64,000 nucleotides of DNA from NCBI RefSeq assembly GCF_018294505.1, contig NC_057812.1, forward strand, positions 58,073,012-58,137,011. Direction: 5' to 3'. A program made the translations under genes and the position numbers. This document shows, in pieces, positions 13,205 through 24,754 of the stretch (position 1 is its first letter; each line of letters opens with the position of its first letter). The notes beneath the pieces were generated by a model. That model was not told the DNA's origin, ran no database searches, and worked only from the letters and a program-made list of their open reading frames with translations. This stretch comes from Triticum aestivum (Eukaryota; Streptophyta; Magnoliopsida; Poales; Poaceae).

Positions 13205-13970
13205 ACCCTTCTGGTACATCTTGCTATCAAAAGCTTCGTGGAGGAAATCGGCAATAAACTTGCACCAATTCATGTCTCTCACTTCTTCCAACTTCTTCTG
13301 CGTAAATTTCAAAACAGCGACGTGCGCAAGTACACCATCAGAAAAGAACTTCAAAGAAGAGGACAAAACATGCTTGTGCACGACAACAAAAAAGCTAATG
13401 ACAATAATGAAAAAACACAAAGAATGCGATTTACCAAGATAAGAAAGCATCTATTGCTTGGTCGTAGCGACGTTGTAGGTGCAAAAACAGAAGATACCAA
13501 GTACATCAGCAACTTCATCTTGAAAGTCTCTCCATAGGAATTCATTTGCCTCAGCGAAGTTGCAAGTGCAGTCTTGTTTGGCATAGCTCCCTGACCGGGG
13601 AACAAGCGGGGGAACAACTCCAGCTCGATGTCATTGTCCAGCTCATACGGAACTTTAATCGGGACCCGCGGAACACCCAACCTGCAGAAAACTGACTCCT
13701 CATCTAGAGGTATTCTCCCATGGCCCAGGATAATGAATTCCCTGGACTCGGGGTCATACAACTCCCCAAGCCAGTCACAGACGTTGTTCACGAGATTCGT
13801 GCATCGCACGTCCATCATACACTTCATCCCCATTTCGCCAGCTGCTGCCTTCTGTTCTAGGCTAAATTGTTTGGTCAACTTAGTTAACCCTTCTTGTGAT
13901 GCCCTGTTACGTGGTTTTTTTTGGCTTATGGAATCAGGAACAAATTCATTAGAGCCATGACCATTACAAT
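13205..13970 (-). pseudogene. N-terminal plant domain exons of the Ulp1-like gene
   Basis: A continuous stretch of about 150 codons reads NNVCDWLGELYDPESREF and continues through RLGVPRVPIKVPYEL; a second block follows (LHEAFDSKMYQKGCRLH). It looks like the DUF1985-like or plant-mobile-domain region that precedes Ulp1 domains in plant transposon proteins. I recognise the arrangement rather than a specific Pfam entry. The blocks lie in the right order upstream of the catalytic exons. Confidence 0.5.
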
Positions 13971-14189
13971 CAGAAAATAGCAGAAAACATAAACAACTGA
14001 AAAATAGAAATCTCTTGCACACATATAAAAAAAGCAAAGAAAACCAACCTCCTTCGCAGGTTTATTGGCACCAGCCACAACGTTCCGTGGGGGTGGGTCC
14101 ACAAAGTCAACGTCATCGTCGTCCTGACGGATGCGAACCATTATGTTGTAACATACATCAAATACACATTAGTGGGTACTCATAAAACA

Positions 14190-15075
14190 GGGTACATTTG
14201 CCGTAGGCACCAACAAAAAGTTTGGCAATTGATAATTTTCATCATCGCAGTGAAAATTGCCATGGTTCAAAAGATGAAAAACAAGACCTAAGTATGAACA
14301 TTTGCAAAAATAAACTACATAGTTGCCATATGTTACAAAAACAGAATGGCAACCACAAAGGTGGGTATCTGTTATTATTTGCCATGTACTGACAAACCCC
14401 ATGGCAACTAATGTACTGTAATAAGATATTGAGTTGCCATCTGTTAGTGAAACAGAATGGCAAAAAAATAAACTAACATGCTCGAATATCATGTTGCCAT
14501 ATGCCGACAGACACCATGGGAACTAATTTAACTTGGGACAAAGATTGACTTGCCACCAGTACACACACATACAAACATTCAGTTGACATTCTGGTAGGAA
14601 AATGGAACGGCAAAAATATAGTGAGGCAATGTTCAAATACCAGTTGCCATGTGCCGACGAACACCACATCAACTAGTTTAAAATGAAAAATGAACTACAT
14701 AGTTGCCATATGTTACAAAAAAACAGAATGGCAACCACAAAGGTGGGCATCTTTTATTATTTGCCATGTCCTGACAAACACAATGGCAGCTAATGTATTA
14801 AAATCACCTATTGAGTTGCCATCTATTAGGAAAACAGAATGGCAATAAAGTAAACAGACACGCTCGAATATCAAGTTGCCGTATGCCGACAGACACCATG
14901 GCAATTAATTTAACTTGGAACAAAGATTGACTTGCCACCAGTACACCCAGAGACAGGGCAATTAGTGTTTATGGGGAACATTGGAGTTGCCATCTAAATG
15001 AGTGAAGGGTACAACAACTTCAAGCACAATCAACATATGTAGTTGCCATGTTTGGGTATACGGCATAGGCAACTA
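14190..15075. repeat. TTGCCAT hairpin repeat array with a 380-bp tandem duplication
   Basis: The heptamer TTGCCAT alternates with its complement ATGGCAA at spacings of about 13-20 bp, giving a series of short potential hairpins (for example 14322-14353, 14378-14407, 14433-14463, 14702-14735). The block 14311-14690 is repeated imperfectly at 14691-~15070, period 380. It lies at the 5' side of the - strand Ulp1 pseudogene, in its leader or promoter. Confidence 0.7.
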
Positions 15076-15960
15076 ATTATGATCAGCACACACAAACACT
15101 ATAATCCTAGTTCAAAATCAAAAGAATCTACATAAAATTAATCTAGGGTTCACGCTGTGTTCTAGGCCTTCACTGCAGCAAAATAAGACGACCAAAGGAC
15201 AAGAACACACTGATTCACTGCATCACTGCTATGGTTTTCACAAAACCAAGGATAGTGCCAACCATTGCTTGGCAACCCATAGAAATGGACCAAATCCAGA
15301 AGGGGAATGAACTCTGCAATTCAAAGCAGAGCATGAATCCGTGAGGGCGACTAAATGAACCAACCAAACGCTCCAGTGCGGCGATCAACGAGCCGCCCCT
15401 ACGTCCCACCTGTGATTCCCTGAAGAATCCCCACCAAATAGAAATGGAGATCGCCATGGAATCGCCGCCGATTTGAGACGCAAAAACAGAGATTGACGGG
15501 GGGTGGAGACGATTTCCAGCACATTACCTCCTCTCATGCGGTGTCCGGCGACGCTGCAGCGCCTACTGGAGCGCAGCCGCCTGTACGACAACTTCACGAG
15601 CGCCGCTGCCGTCTCGCCAAGGAATCGCCACGAAATCGCCTCTGCGATGCCGCCGAAGCGCAATGCGAGAGAGAGAGAGAGAGAGAGGAGGAAGACAGAG
15701 GGGGAGTAATGGAATGCGGGCGGACTGCAGAGAACTGCCGCGACGTGGAGAAAAGAGGGTGCGGGTGTGGCGTTCGTGGGCGTTCGGGCGATGTGGCAAC
15801 CGCCCGCACGGCAAGGGTGGCAACCGTCGCCCAATCCGCCATGGTTCCACCGTTCGGGCGAGTCGAGAAACTGCCGCACACCGACCACACATGACGTGGC
15901 ACGCGACCTCCCTCCTCCTTGCTCCAAGATTCGAGTAAATACATCCGATGGCCCAAGTTG
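15076..15960 (-). promoter_or_regulatory. Presumed 5' leader/promoter region of the Ulp1-like gene
   Basis: The region turns GC-rich from 15340 to 15900 and has a (GA)n run at 15667-15692. Overlapping open frames exist on both strands but look like base-composition effects; none resembles a known protein. Its position before the first recognised exon suggests a leader or promoter. There is no clear TATA box. Confidence 0.25.
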
Positions 15961-16254
15961 CATATGCCCACACGCGTGGGCGTTATCATTTTCGTTGAAA
16001 AAAGGTTGTGACTACGTCCACTTTGATTGTTACCAATCACGCCTTTAGAAAAGCACCATTAGAGCCATCCAACCTTGAGGCATTAATGGATGCAAGGGGG
16101 AAGATCGCCTCTGTAATATCGATTTCGTCCAAAGGCTCATCTATAGCAGGAAACGAAAGAAGCAAGGGACCGGCAGGTCTTTGCTTATTACTCACTCAAT
16201 GGATCTTGTTCTTAGTGGTGTTCCAGTTGGTGATCGAGATGGAGTGTGGATTTG
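15961..16254. other. Unassigned spacer
   Basis: About 300 bp without a recognisable gene or repeat. The lost outer end of the Mutator-like unit may lie here, but I cannot identify a terminal inverted repeat. Confidence 0.25.
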
Positions 16255-16683
16255 TTGTACCACTATACCAGTGTACTCTCTATCTAGATCATAAGTTTGC
16301 GTCAAGATTTGTGGTATTCTTAAATAGAAATTTCTCTTTTTTGTTCCTTTCCAAACAAGAGAATATTTGACCTTGAAACTCTGCAGGTCAATTATACACA
16401 AGTGCTACTCATTGTATAAAATGTTTTAGATTTTTTTATGAAACACAAATTTGTCAAATTTCAAATTATGAATGAGTTGTATCATTTTTTAAAATTTAAG
16501 TTGCGCCAAAAAAATCCAAAAAATCTACACATGATAGTAGTTATGTGATGTTGATCTACAAAGATTTGAGTTCGAATGTTCTTTTATTTTGGAGAAACAA
16601 AAAAAAAATAGAAGTTTGGTTGCACAAACTTTGATGTAAAACTAGACGGTGAGGATAGAGGGTACACTGGTATAGATGTACAA
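16255..16683. mobile_element. MITE-like inverted-repeat element (429 bp)
   Basis: The left arm TTGTACCACTATACCAGTGT... matches the inverted complement of the right arm over about 30 bp with few mismatches, and weaker similarity extends inward. The interior is AT-rich and non-coding. A convincing target duplication is not visible, so the superfamily is open. Confidence 0.6.
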
Positions 16684-17279
16684 TCAGAAGTTTCCCTTTG
16701 GTGATGCCTCGGTGGATGGCTCTATGTTCGTACTACTAGTGACTATCCTGTCAGCGAGAGGGGGGGGGGGGGGGGGCACTATATTGGTAACATGGTCTCA
16801 CCCAGATGTTCTAATCAGTCGGCATTGAAATCCACAACACCGTTGCTTTGGTGACCTGGGGTGACTAGGTTGGCCGTGTGCGCTCACATGCGAGGGCGTA
16901 GAGGTCGAGGACGGAGGCACCAAGGGAGGCCAAGTGTCTAGGTAGCATGGTAGGGAGCAGGGCGACCATGGCAGCCGTGCATTGTTGTCCGCCACTCGCC
17001 ACTGCCAAAGCCTCCTGCAATGCCTCCTTTTCGTCCACCCCAAGCTGTCTTGGGCCTCTGCTCCGGAGTACAAGCAAATAACGCGTGATAGGTTGATCTC
17101 GAAGCAGTGGCGGCAGAATATGGTGGGGGTGGGAAAAGAGAAGATTGAAGGGGAAGAGGTAGAACTTAATTACATGTCCTATTTGGTTTGTGGGAGTTAG
17201 AGACTCGGAGCGAGAGTTGAGGGGTTTGGAGAATAAAAATTCATGAGCAGGTTTTCTTCCCAGATTAACTTCCATCATA
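16684..17279. other. Unassigned spacer with a poly-G run
   Basis: It holds a G homopolymer of about 18 bases (near 16758-16776) and GC-rich sequence. An open - strand frame (about 17100-16820) has no recognisable domain. Confidence 0.25.
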
Positions 17280-17281
17280 TA

Positions 17282-17515
17282 CTCCCCCCGTTCCATAATG
17301 TAGTGCCTATAGATTTTTACAGAAGTCAAACATTACAAATTTTGACCATGTTTATAGAGAAAAGTAGGTACATCTAGAATACCAAATGCACATCATTCAC
17401 GAGTTATATTTTCAGAATGTACATGTTTGGTATTGTATCTATACACTTGGTCAAAGTTGGCAATGTTTGACTTTCACAAAAAATCTATAGGCACTACATT
17501 ATGGAATGAAGGGAG
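17282..17515. mobile_element. Stowaway-type (Tc1/Mariner) MITE, 234 bp
   Basis: The ends CTCCCCCCGTTCCATAATGT and ACATTATGGAATGAAGGGAG are inverted repeats, and the similarity continues inward (TAGTGCCTATAGATTTTT and its complement). TA is present on both sides (17280-17281, 17516-17517), the Tc1/Mariner target duplication. Confidence 0.9.
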
Positions 17516-17639
17516 TACCAAACAAGGGAATGACACTAAAATATACTTTCTGTGCCTAATCCTTCACAAAATTCCTTGTGCAAATTCTCATTAATTTCCC
17601 AGAGGATACCAACACTAGTAGAAAACAGGGCTATGGTAC

Positions 17640-17910
17640 AGGCCGGGTCAGCCCATTAGTCCTAGTTCAGTCCAGAACCGGAACCAATATGGGCATTGGT
17701 CCCGGTTCGTGAGCCCAGGGGGCCGGCCGGGCAACGTGGGCCGTTGGTCCCGGTTCATCTGGACCTTTTGGTCCCGGTTGGTGGGATGAACCGAGACCAA
17801 TGAGCCTCGCTCCTGGCCCATCACCATTGGTCCCGCTTCGTGGCTTGAACCGGGACCAAAGGCTCCCCTTTAGTCCCGGCTCATGTCACCAACCGGGACC
17901 AATGAGGTGC
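17640..17910. repeat. Left subterminal array of CACTA A
   Basis: Direct and inverted copies of the decamer GGTCCCGGTT/AACCGGGACC and variants. In CACTA elements such subterminal repeats are the binding sites of the element's own DNA-binding transposase. A TATA box follows at once. Confidence 0.75.
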
Positions 17911-17911
17911 C

Positions 17912-17919
17912 TATATATA
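17912..17919 (+). promoter_or_regulatory. TATA box, first promoter of CACTA A
   Basis: The sequence tatatata (ctatatatac) lies directly after the last inverted motif of the left array and about 0.4 kb before the first exon at 18300. Confidence 0.5.
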
Positions 17920-18299
17920 CCCCTCGCTCGCGAGCAGAGAACCCCAGTGCTTTGTTTTTCTCTGGCCGAGGGGGAGAGGGCTTTGTGGTGCTCTAGCTCA
18001 CCTCCTATGCACATGAGGTGTTCGATGGAATGCCTGAGCCACACTACTTAAGCTTTCTCCTCTCGAAGCTCGACCTCCAAACTCCATTTTCCTCGAGATT
18101 TGTCTAGATTTAGCGGTCTGTTACGCCCCGTCCCCGTCTTCACCGCCGTCGATCACCCGCGCCGATCTCATCACCGATACCACTGTGGTGAGCCTCTTGT
18201 TCTTATCTTCTTTCTGAAAGGAAAAATATTCTTACTTGTATGTTTAGATAGATACTTGTATCATTTTCTTACATTTATTATTGCATCTTATATAGTGCG

Positions 18300-18746
18300 A
18301 TGGTTTTGGTATCCGCCCCCGTCGGCCCTCGTCCTGTCTATGATTCGGATGTGGTATGTATATTATATTTATAACTATTGGTTCATTTATTGTTTATGAA
18401 AATTATGCCGACCAGCGTGACATAGATTTTATTTATCTAGGATGTATGCGAATCGGAAATGCCAACCGACCCTATTGTCGAGAGGTTAAATTTAGTTGAA
18501 GAAGAAAACAATTTGTAGAAGGAAAAAATAAAAAAAATTGAGGAGGAGAAGATGATATTGGAGTTGCATGTTGCGGATGTCGTCGATGATCACAAGATCA
18601 AGATGGATGCAATGCGCTTGAAGATTAGAAAGATTAGAAAATATGCCATTCATACCGAGGCTTGGTATCATTATGCCGTTGGATCAATTGTTACCTTGGT
18701 TGCGATTATGATCGCATTTGTTTTCGCATTGAAATGTTTTACATAG
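18300..18746 (+). pseudogene. CACTA A copy of the small coiled-coil/membrane protein gene, broken
   Basis: The counterpart of the intact gene at 31237-31681. Exon 1 is 18300-18353 (18 codons), the intron 18354-18440 is GT...AG, and exon 2 starts at 18441. A TAG at 18516-18518 replaces a Leu codon (TTG) of the intact copy. Downstream, the basic helix and the hydrophobic C-terminal segment are well conserved (DVVDDHKIKM, RLKIRKIRKYAIH, GSIVTLVAI) and a 64-residue frame from 18552 is still open. The product would be truncated or restarted. Confidence 0.7.
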
Positions 18747-18883
18747 TTTCAATGTATGGTTTAATTAATTAGATGCTCTGGAGAGCTATATGTTGTTAGA
18801 TGAGAACTATGTATGCACTTTGGTTTTAATGTGATGATGAACTTCTATTAATTTGGACACTTAATTATATATAATGCACGCAG

Positions 18884-21800
18884 ATGAACCGGCAATGGAT
18901 GTACGGTGACAGACACACCCGCAAGTACATTAAGGGCGTGCATGAGTTTCTCGATGCGGCTGAGGCAAACAAGCAGAATGGTTTTATGTGTTGTCCATGC
19001 ACTGAATGTGGGAATACGAGGTCTTACTCTAACCGGAAAATTCTTCACTCCCACCTGCTTTACAAGGGTTTCATGCCACACTATAATGTTTGGACGAGGC
19101 ATGGAGAAATAGGGGTTATGATGGAAGACGGCGAAGAAGAAGACTACGACGACAACTATGTGCCCCCTGAATACGGTGATGCTGCAATGAGGGGAGCTGG
19201 TGAAGATCAAGAGGAACCAGACGATGTGCCCAATGATGCTGCAACAGGTGAAGCTGCTGAAGATCAAGAGGAACCAGACGATGTGCCCAATGATGCTGCA
19301 ACAGGTGAAGCTGCTGAAGATCAAGAGGAACCAGACGATGTGCCCGATGATGAGGATCTCCGCCGGGTCATTGTCGATGCAAGGACGCAATGCGAAAGTC
19401 AAAAGGATAAACTGAAGTTCGATCGCATGTTAGACGATCACAAAAAATGGTTATACCCCAATTGCGAAGATGGCAACACAAAGCTCGGTACCGTACTGGA
19501 ATTGCTGCAGTGGAAGGCAGAGAATGTTGTGGCTGACAAAGGATTTGAGAAGCTACTAAAAATATTGAAGAAGAAGCTTCCAAAGGATAACGAATTGCCC
19601 GACAGTACATACACAGCAAAGAAGGTCGTATGCCCTCTAGGATTGGAGGTGGAGAAGATGCATGCATGCCCTGACTGCATCCTCTACCGCGGTGCATACA
19701 AGGATCTGAACGCATGCCCGATATGCGGTGCATTGCGGTATAAGATCAGACGAGATGACCCTGGTGATATTGACGGCGAGCCCCCCAGGAAGAGGGTTCC
19801 TGCGAAGGTGATGTGGTATGGTCCTATAATACCACGGTTGAAACGTCTGTTCAAAAACGAAGAGCATGCCAAGTTGATGTGATGGCACAGTGAGAACCGA
19901 AAGAAAGATGGGAAGTTGAGAGCACCCGCTGACGGGTCGCAGTGGAGAAAAATCGAGAGAAAGTACTGGGATGAGTTTGCAAAGGACCTAAGGAATGTAT
20001 GGTTTGCTTTAAGCGCGGATGGCATTAATCCTTTCGGGGAGCAGAGCAACAATCACAGCACCTGGCCCGTGACTCTATGTATGTATAACCTTCCTCCTTG
20101 GATGTGCATGAAGCGAAAGTTCATTATGATGCCAGTTCTCATCCAAGGTCCTAAGCAACCCGACAACGAAATTGATGTGTACCTAAGGCCATTAGTTGAA
20201 GAACTTTTACAGCTGTGGAATGAAAACGGTGTACGTACGTGGGATGAGCACAAACAGGAGGAATTTAACCTTAAGGCGTTGCTGTTCATGACCATCAACG
20301 ATTGGCCCGCTCTCAGTAACCTTTCAGGATAGACAAACAAAGGATATCACGCATGCACGCACTGTTTAGATGACACTGAAAGTATATACCTGGACAAATG
20401 AAGGAAGAATGTGTACCTAGGCCATCGTCGATTTCTTCCGACCAACCATCAATGTCGAAAGAAAGGCAAGCATTTCAATGGCGAGGCAGATCACCGAAAG
20501 AAGCCCGCCATGCGCACCGGTGATCACGTGCTTGCTATGGTCAATGATTTACACTACGTAATCTTTGGAAAGGGTCCCGGTGGACTAGCTGTTCCGAATG
20601 ACGCTGAGGGACACGCACCCATGTGGAAGAAGAAATCTATATTTTGGGACCTACCCTACTGGAAAGACCTAGAGGTCCGCTCCTCGATCGACGTGATGCA
20701 CATGACGAAGAACCTTTGCGTGAACCTGCTAGGCTTCTTGGGCGTGTATGGGAAGCCAAAAGATACACCTGAGGCACGGGAGGACCTGCAACGTTTGCAC
20801 GAAAAAGACGGCATGCCTCCGAAGCAGTATAAAGGTCCTGCCAGCTACGCTCTTACGAAAGAAGAGAAAGAAATCTTCTTTGAATGCCTGCTCAGTATGA
20901 AGGTCACGACTGGCTTCTCGTCGAATATAAAGGGAATAATAAATATGCTAGAGAAAAAGTTTCAGAACATAAAGTCTCATGACTGCCATGTGATTATGAC
21001 GCAACTGCTTCCGGTTGCATTGAGGGGGCTTCTACCGGAAAACGTCCGATTAGCCATTGTGAAGCTATGTGCATTCCTCAATGCAATCTCTCAGAAGGTG
21101 ATCGATCCATAAATCGTACCAAGGCTAAGGAGTGATATGGCGCAATGTCTTGTCAGTTTCGAGCTGGTGTTCCCACCATCCTTCTTCAATATCATGACGC
21201 ACGTCCTAATTCATCTAGCCAACGAGATTGTCATCCTTGGGCCCGTATTTCTACACAATATGTTCCCCTTTGAGAGGTTCATGGGAGTCCTAAAGAAATA
21301 TGTCCGTAACAGCGCTAGGCCAGAAGGAAGCATCTCCATGGGCCATCAAACAGAGGATGTTATCGGGTTTTGTGTTGACTTCATTCCTGGCCTTAAGAAG
21401 ATAGGTCTCCCTAAATCACGGTATGAGAGGAGACTGACTGGAAAAGGCACTCTTGGAAGAGACTCAATAATATGCAGGGACGAATATTCTTGGTCTCAAG
21501 CACACTACACAGTTCTAAGAACTCTACCTTGGTGACCCTGTATGTCGATGAACACAAGAATAGTCTGCGCTCCAAAACCCGGAGCAGTGCGACGACTGGA
21601 TTACATGTGAACACATCAGGACTTTCAGCAGTTGGTCGGAAACACGTCTCAGAGGTGACAACACTGTTTGTGATGACTTGTACTTGTTGTCCAGGGGACC
21701 ATCTTTGACTGTATTGACTTACAAAGGATACGAGATAAATGGGAATACATTTTACACGATCGCCCAAGATCAAAAGAGCACCAACCAAAACAGCGGTGTC

Positions 21801-22304
21801 CGCTTTGATGCAGCAACCGAGAGCGGAAAGGACACATATTATGGTTACATAGTGGACATATGGGAACTTGACTACGAACCTGATTTTAAGGTCCCTTTGT
21901 TTAAGTGCAAATGGGTCAATCTGTTAGGCGGCGGGGTACAGGTAGACCCACAATACGGAATGACAACAGTGGATGTGAAAAATCTTGGGTACACTGATGA
22001 ACCGTTCGTCCTAGCCAATGATGTGGCACAGGTTATCTATGTGAAGGACATGTCTACCAAACCAAGAAAAAGAAAACATAAGGAAGCGAATACATCATAC
22101 GATGAGTCAAAGCGCCACATAGTTCTTTCAGGAAAAAGGGACATCCTGGGAGTGGACGGCAAGACAGACATGTCTGAAGATTATGAAAAGTTTCATGAAA
22201 TTCCTCCCTTCAATGTCAAGGCTGACCCAAGCATCCTGATAAACAATGAAGATTATCCATGGTTACGGCGCAATAAGCAAATGACACAAGCGAAGAAAAA
22301 GTGA
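18884..22304 (+). pseudogene. CACTA TnpD-type transposase, disrupted (element A)
   Basis: The N-terminus MNRQWMYGDRHTRKYIKGV and the Cys-rich stretch that follows match the transposase-associated domain of CACTA proteins. Next come the tnp2 transposase core (about 19900-20800; WPALSNLSG, DVMHMTKNLCVNLLGF), a DUF4218-like region (20880-21110) and a DUF4216-like region (21840-22050). In-frame stops are at about 19880, 20330, 20398 and 21110, with a frameshift between 21530 and 21680. The first two stops fit CGA-to-TGA and CAG-to-TAG changes when compared with element B. The cut-and-paste transposase is no longer encoded. Confidence 0.88.
19202..19350 (+). repeat. 57-bp tandem repeat encoding an acidic 19-residue unit
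   Basis: Two full copies and most of a third, period 57 bp, in frame inside TnpD. The encoded unit is EDQEEPDDVPNDAATGEAA. Element B has a different short acidic repeat (MREEAE units, about 32090-32165) at the same place. Confidence 0.85.
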
Positions 22305-22588
22305 AGACTTTCTCCCGCAACTATTATGATGATACCATGCGAACTTTGTAACACACGAACATGCTACCATTGTCCGTTTTGTACATGCACATGCTATATG
22401 GGTGAAATTATGATACCATCCCAACTTTTAACTTTTTTAGAGTTCATTTGAAAGTGATTGTCCATTTTGTACACGAAGTGCATCAAGTTTTCTCTATAAG
22501 CGCATCTATTCTCATTTTTTCGTAAGTTAATCACAAACTTGTGATTCAAACAATTTTCAAAGAATTCAAATTTTAACTATTCAAATTT
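22305..22588. other. 3' flank of TnpD in CACTA A
   Basis: AT-rich, non-coding; the likely 3' UTR and start of the spacer. Confidence 0.4.
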
Positions 22589-23445
22589 GAAAACTAATGG
22601 CACTAATAGAAAGTTTATAATTTTTCTAAAACTAATGGCACTAACAGAAAGTTTATAATTTTGCTAACCTAAAAGCAAACAGAATTAAAAATTAAAGAAA
22701 AAACAAAATAAAATAAATAATGCAAAAAACAAATCAAAAAAATAGGAAAAAACTATTTTTATAGTAAAGTTAATCACAAAATAAAATAAATAAAACAACA
22801 AAGAAAACAAAAAAACTAAAAAAGTGTTTCTAAATTTGAAAACTAATGGCACTAACAGAAAGTTTATATTTTTTCTAAAACTAATGGCACTAATAGAAAG
22901 TTTATAATTTTGCTAACCTAAAAGCAAACAGAATTAAAAATTAAAGCAAAAAATAAAAGAAAATAAATAATGCAAAAAAATCAAAAAAACAGGAAAAACT
23001 ATTTTTATAGTAAAGTTAATCACAAAATAAAATAAATAAAGCAACAAAGAAAACAAAAAAACTAAAAAAGTGTTTTCAAATTTGAAAACTAATGGCACTA
23101 ACAGAAAGTTTATAATTTTTCTAAAACTAATGGCACTAACAGAAAGTTTATAATTTTGCTAACCTAAAAGCAAACAGAATTAAAAATTAAAGCAAAAAAC
23201 AAAAGAAAATAAATAATGCAAAAAACAAATCAAAAAAACAGGAAAAAACTATTTTTATAGTAAAGTTAATCCCAAAATAAAATAAATAAAGCAACAAAGA
23301 AAACAAAAAAAACCAAAAAAGTGTTTTCAAATTTGAAAACTTATGGCATTAACAAAAAGTTTATAATTTTTCTAAAACTAAAAGCATAAAGAATTAAAAA
23401 ATAAAGCAAAAAACAAAAGAAAAATAAATAAAGCAACAAAAAAAC
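22589..23445. repeat. About 249-bp tandem repeat, 3.4 copies, very A-rich
   Basis: Units start with gaaaactaatggcactaa (or a variant) at 22589, 22838, 23084 and 23335, so the spacing is 246-251 bp. Each unit also contains a second internal copy of its first ~30 bp. Single-copy versions of the unit occur at 35390 in CACTA B and at 50670 and 50850 in CACTA C. Confidence 0.85.
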
Positions 23446-23689
23446 AAAAAAATGCCACCTACTGGGCCACCACAGCCTGAATACGACTAGAAACTCTACC
23501 ATGGGCCAGGATTCAAGCCCGCAGCATGCCCAGTAGGCCCACAGGCATTACAGTGACATATTAGGCCCGAAAGCCTGCAATTGAAAGGAGCTCGGGAGGG
23601 TGGGCGCAGCAGCGCTTATAAACCACTCCCGAGCCCTCTCAACTAGCGAGGTGGGACTAAACTTTTGGACGTGGGGCAGCACAAGGCCA

Positions 23690-23940
23690 TTGGTCCCGGT
23701 TGGTGGCACCAACCGGGACTAAAGGGGGCATTGGTCACGGTTCATGGCATAAACCGGGACCAATGCCCCCCTTTAGTCCCGGTTGGTGCCACCAACCGGG
23801 ACCATAGGCCTCTGCTTCCCGCCCTTTCGGCTGCTAAAAAGAGACCTATGGTCCCGGTTGGTGGCACGAACCGGGACCATAGGTGTGCATTGGTCACGGT
23901 TCGTGCCACGAACCGGGACCATTGCTCCGGGTATATAAGG
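23690..23940 (+). promoter_or_regulatory. Internal GGTCCCGGTT array with TATA box (ORF2 promoter, CACTA A)
   Basis: At least eight direct or inverted copies of GGTCCCGGTT or GGTCACGGTT lie between 23692 and 23922, followed by TATATAA at 23932-23938. The arrangement repeats that of the element's left end, placed between TnpD and ORF2. It reads as a second promoter that the element's DNA-binding protein could also occupy. Confidence 0.65.
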
Positions 23941-24754
23941 TAGCACTTATGAAAATTTCGCCAACCGCTCCCATTCGCCCCCGGTGCCGCCAGGCCGTTC
24001 GTCGTCGTTGTCGCCGCCCCAAGCCCGTCGTCGCCCGCTCCCCGTCGCCGTCGCCCCGCGCCGCCGCAGGCCTTCTCCCCGTCGCTGCGTGCGCCGTCGC
24101 CGGCCTCCTCCTCGTTGTTGCGTGCACCATCTCCGGCGCCCTCCCCGTCGACCCGCGCCGCGTCGCCGGCCTCCCCCGCACCGTCGCCGGCCTCCTCCCC
24201 GTCCCCGGCCTCCTCCCCGTCACGCCCCCAGTGAGCTCCCCGCCCCTTCCCATCGATTCCTGTCGCTCTGACCATCGCCGCCGCCGCCGCTGCTCTTTGT
24301 GTGTGATAAATTTTTTCGTATGTGTATGTATATGCTCATATGTATTTGGATTTGGCTATGTATGTATGTATATGCTCATATGTATGTACGTATGTATGTA
24401 TATGCTCTCTGTATATGGATTTGGCTATGTATATGCTCTCTGTATATTCTCATATGTATGTATGTTCATATAGCATTTTTTCTATATATGGATTATTTTT
24501 TTGTTCATGGATATATGCTAAAGAAAACGAGGGGGGGATAGATGATGATGAGGAGTCGAGAGGGGGACGAGAGGTCAAGAGGGGTCGAGGGGAGAAAAAA
24601 ATGTTATCAGGGATGAGGGTCGTCGAGGGGTCGAGAGAGGGACGAGGGGTCGAGAGGGGTACGAACCGGGATCAATACTCTGTGTATATAAGCATGACTT
24701 AGAAAGAAGAAGAGGAGAGGAAGAAGAGGAGAAATAAATAAGAAGAAGAAAAAA

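Larger units (their letters stand above)
6370..14141 (-). pseudogene. Multi-exon Ulp1 (C48) peptidase gene of a Mutator-like element, decayed
   Basis: Read on -, coding blocks separated by AT-rich, TTGCCAT-bearing introns form one protein plan. An acidic start at 14141 is followed by a plant-specific domain (13970-13205). Further blocks are near 12690-12548, 12281-12183, 12075-11540, 11420-11255, 10833-9866 with 8799-8603, 8161-7857, 7737-7470 and 6962-6711, and the last exon is 6572-6370. The C-terminus is a SUMO-protease-like cysteine peptidase. At least six in-frame TAG/TAA codons, one or more frameshifts (near 10545 and 11850) and a CACTA insertion show that it is dead. Proteins combining this plant domain with a Ulp1 domain are commonly carried by plant Mutator-like elements. 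Exon limits are approximate. Confidence 0.6.

Noticed and set aside
15493..16048. Several overlapping open frames of 90-190 codons on both strands
   Set aside because: GC-rich leader DNA with a GA run gives open frames in many registers at once; none resembles a protein.
19202..23445. Tandem repeats considered as a CRISPR-like array
   Set aside because: Eukaryotic transposon context, no regular unique spacers; they are coding or spacer tandem repeats.
24299..24702. Open frames rich in Tyr, Met, Cys and Ile
   Set aside because: Produced by repeated tatgtatatgctcatatg sequence; low-complexity translation only.
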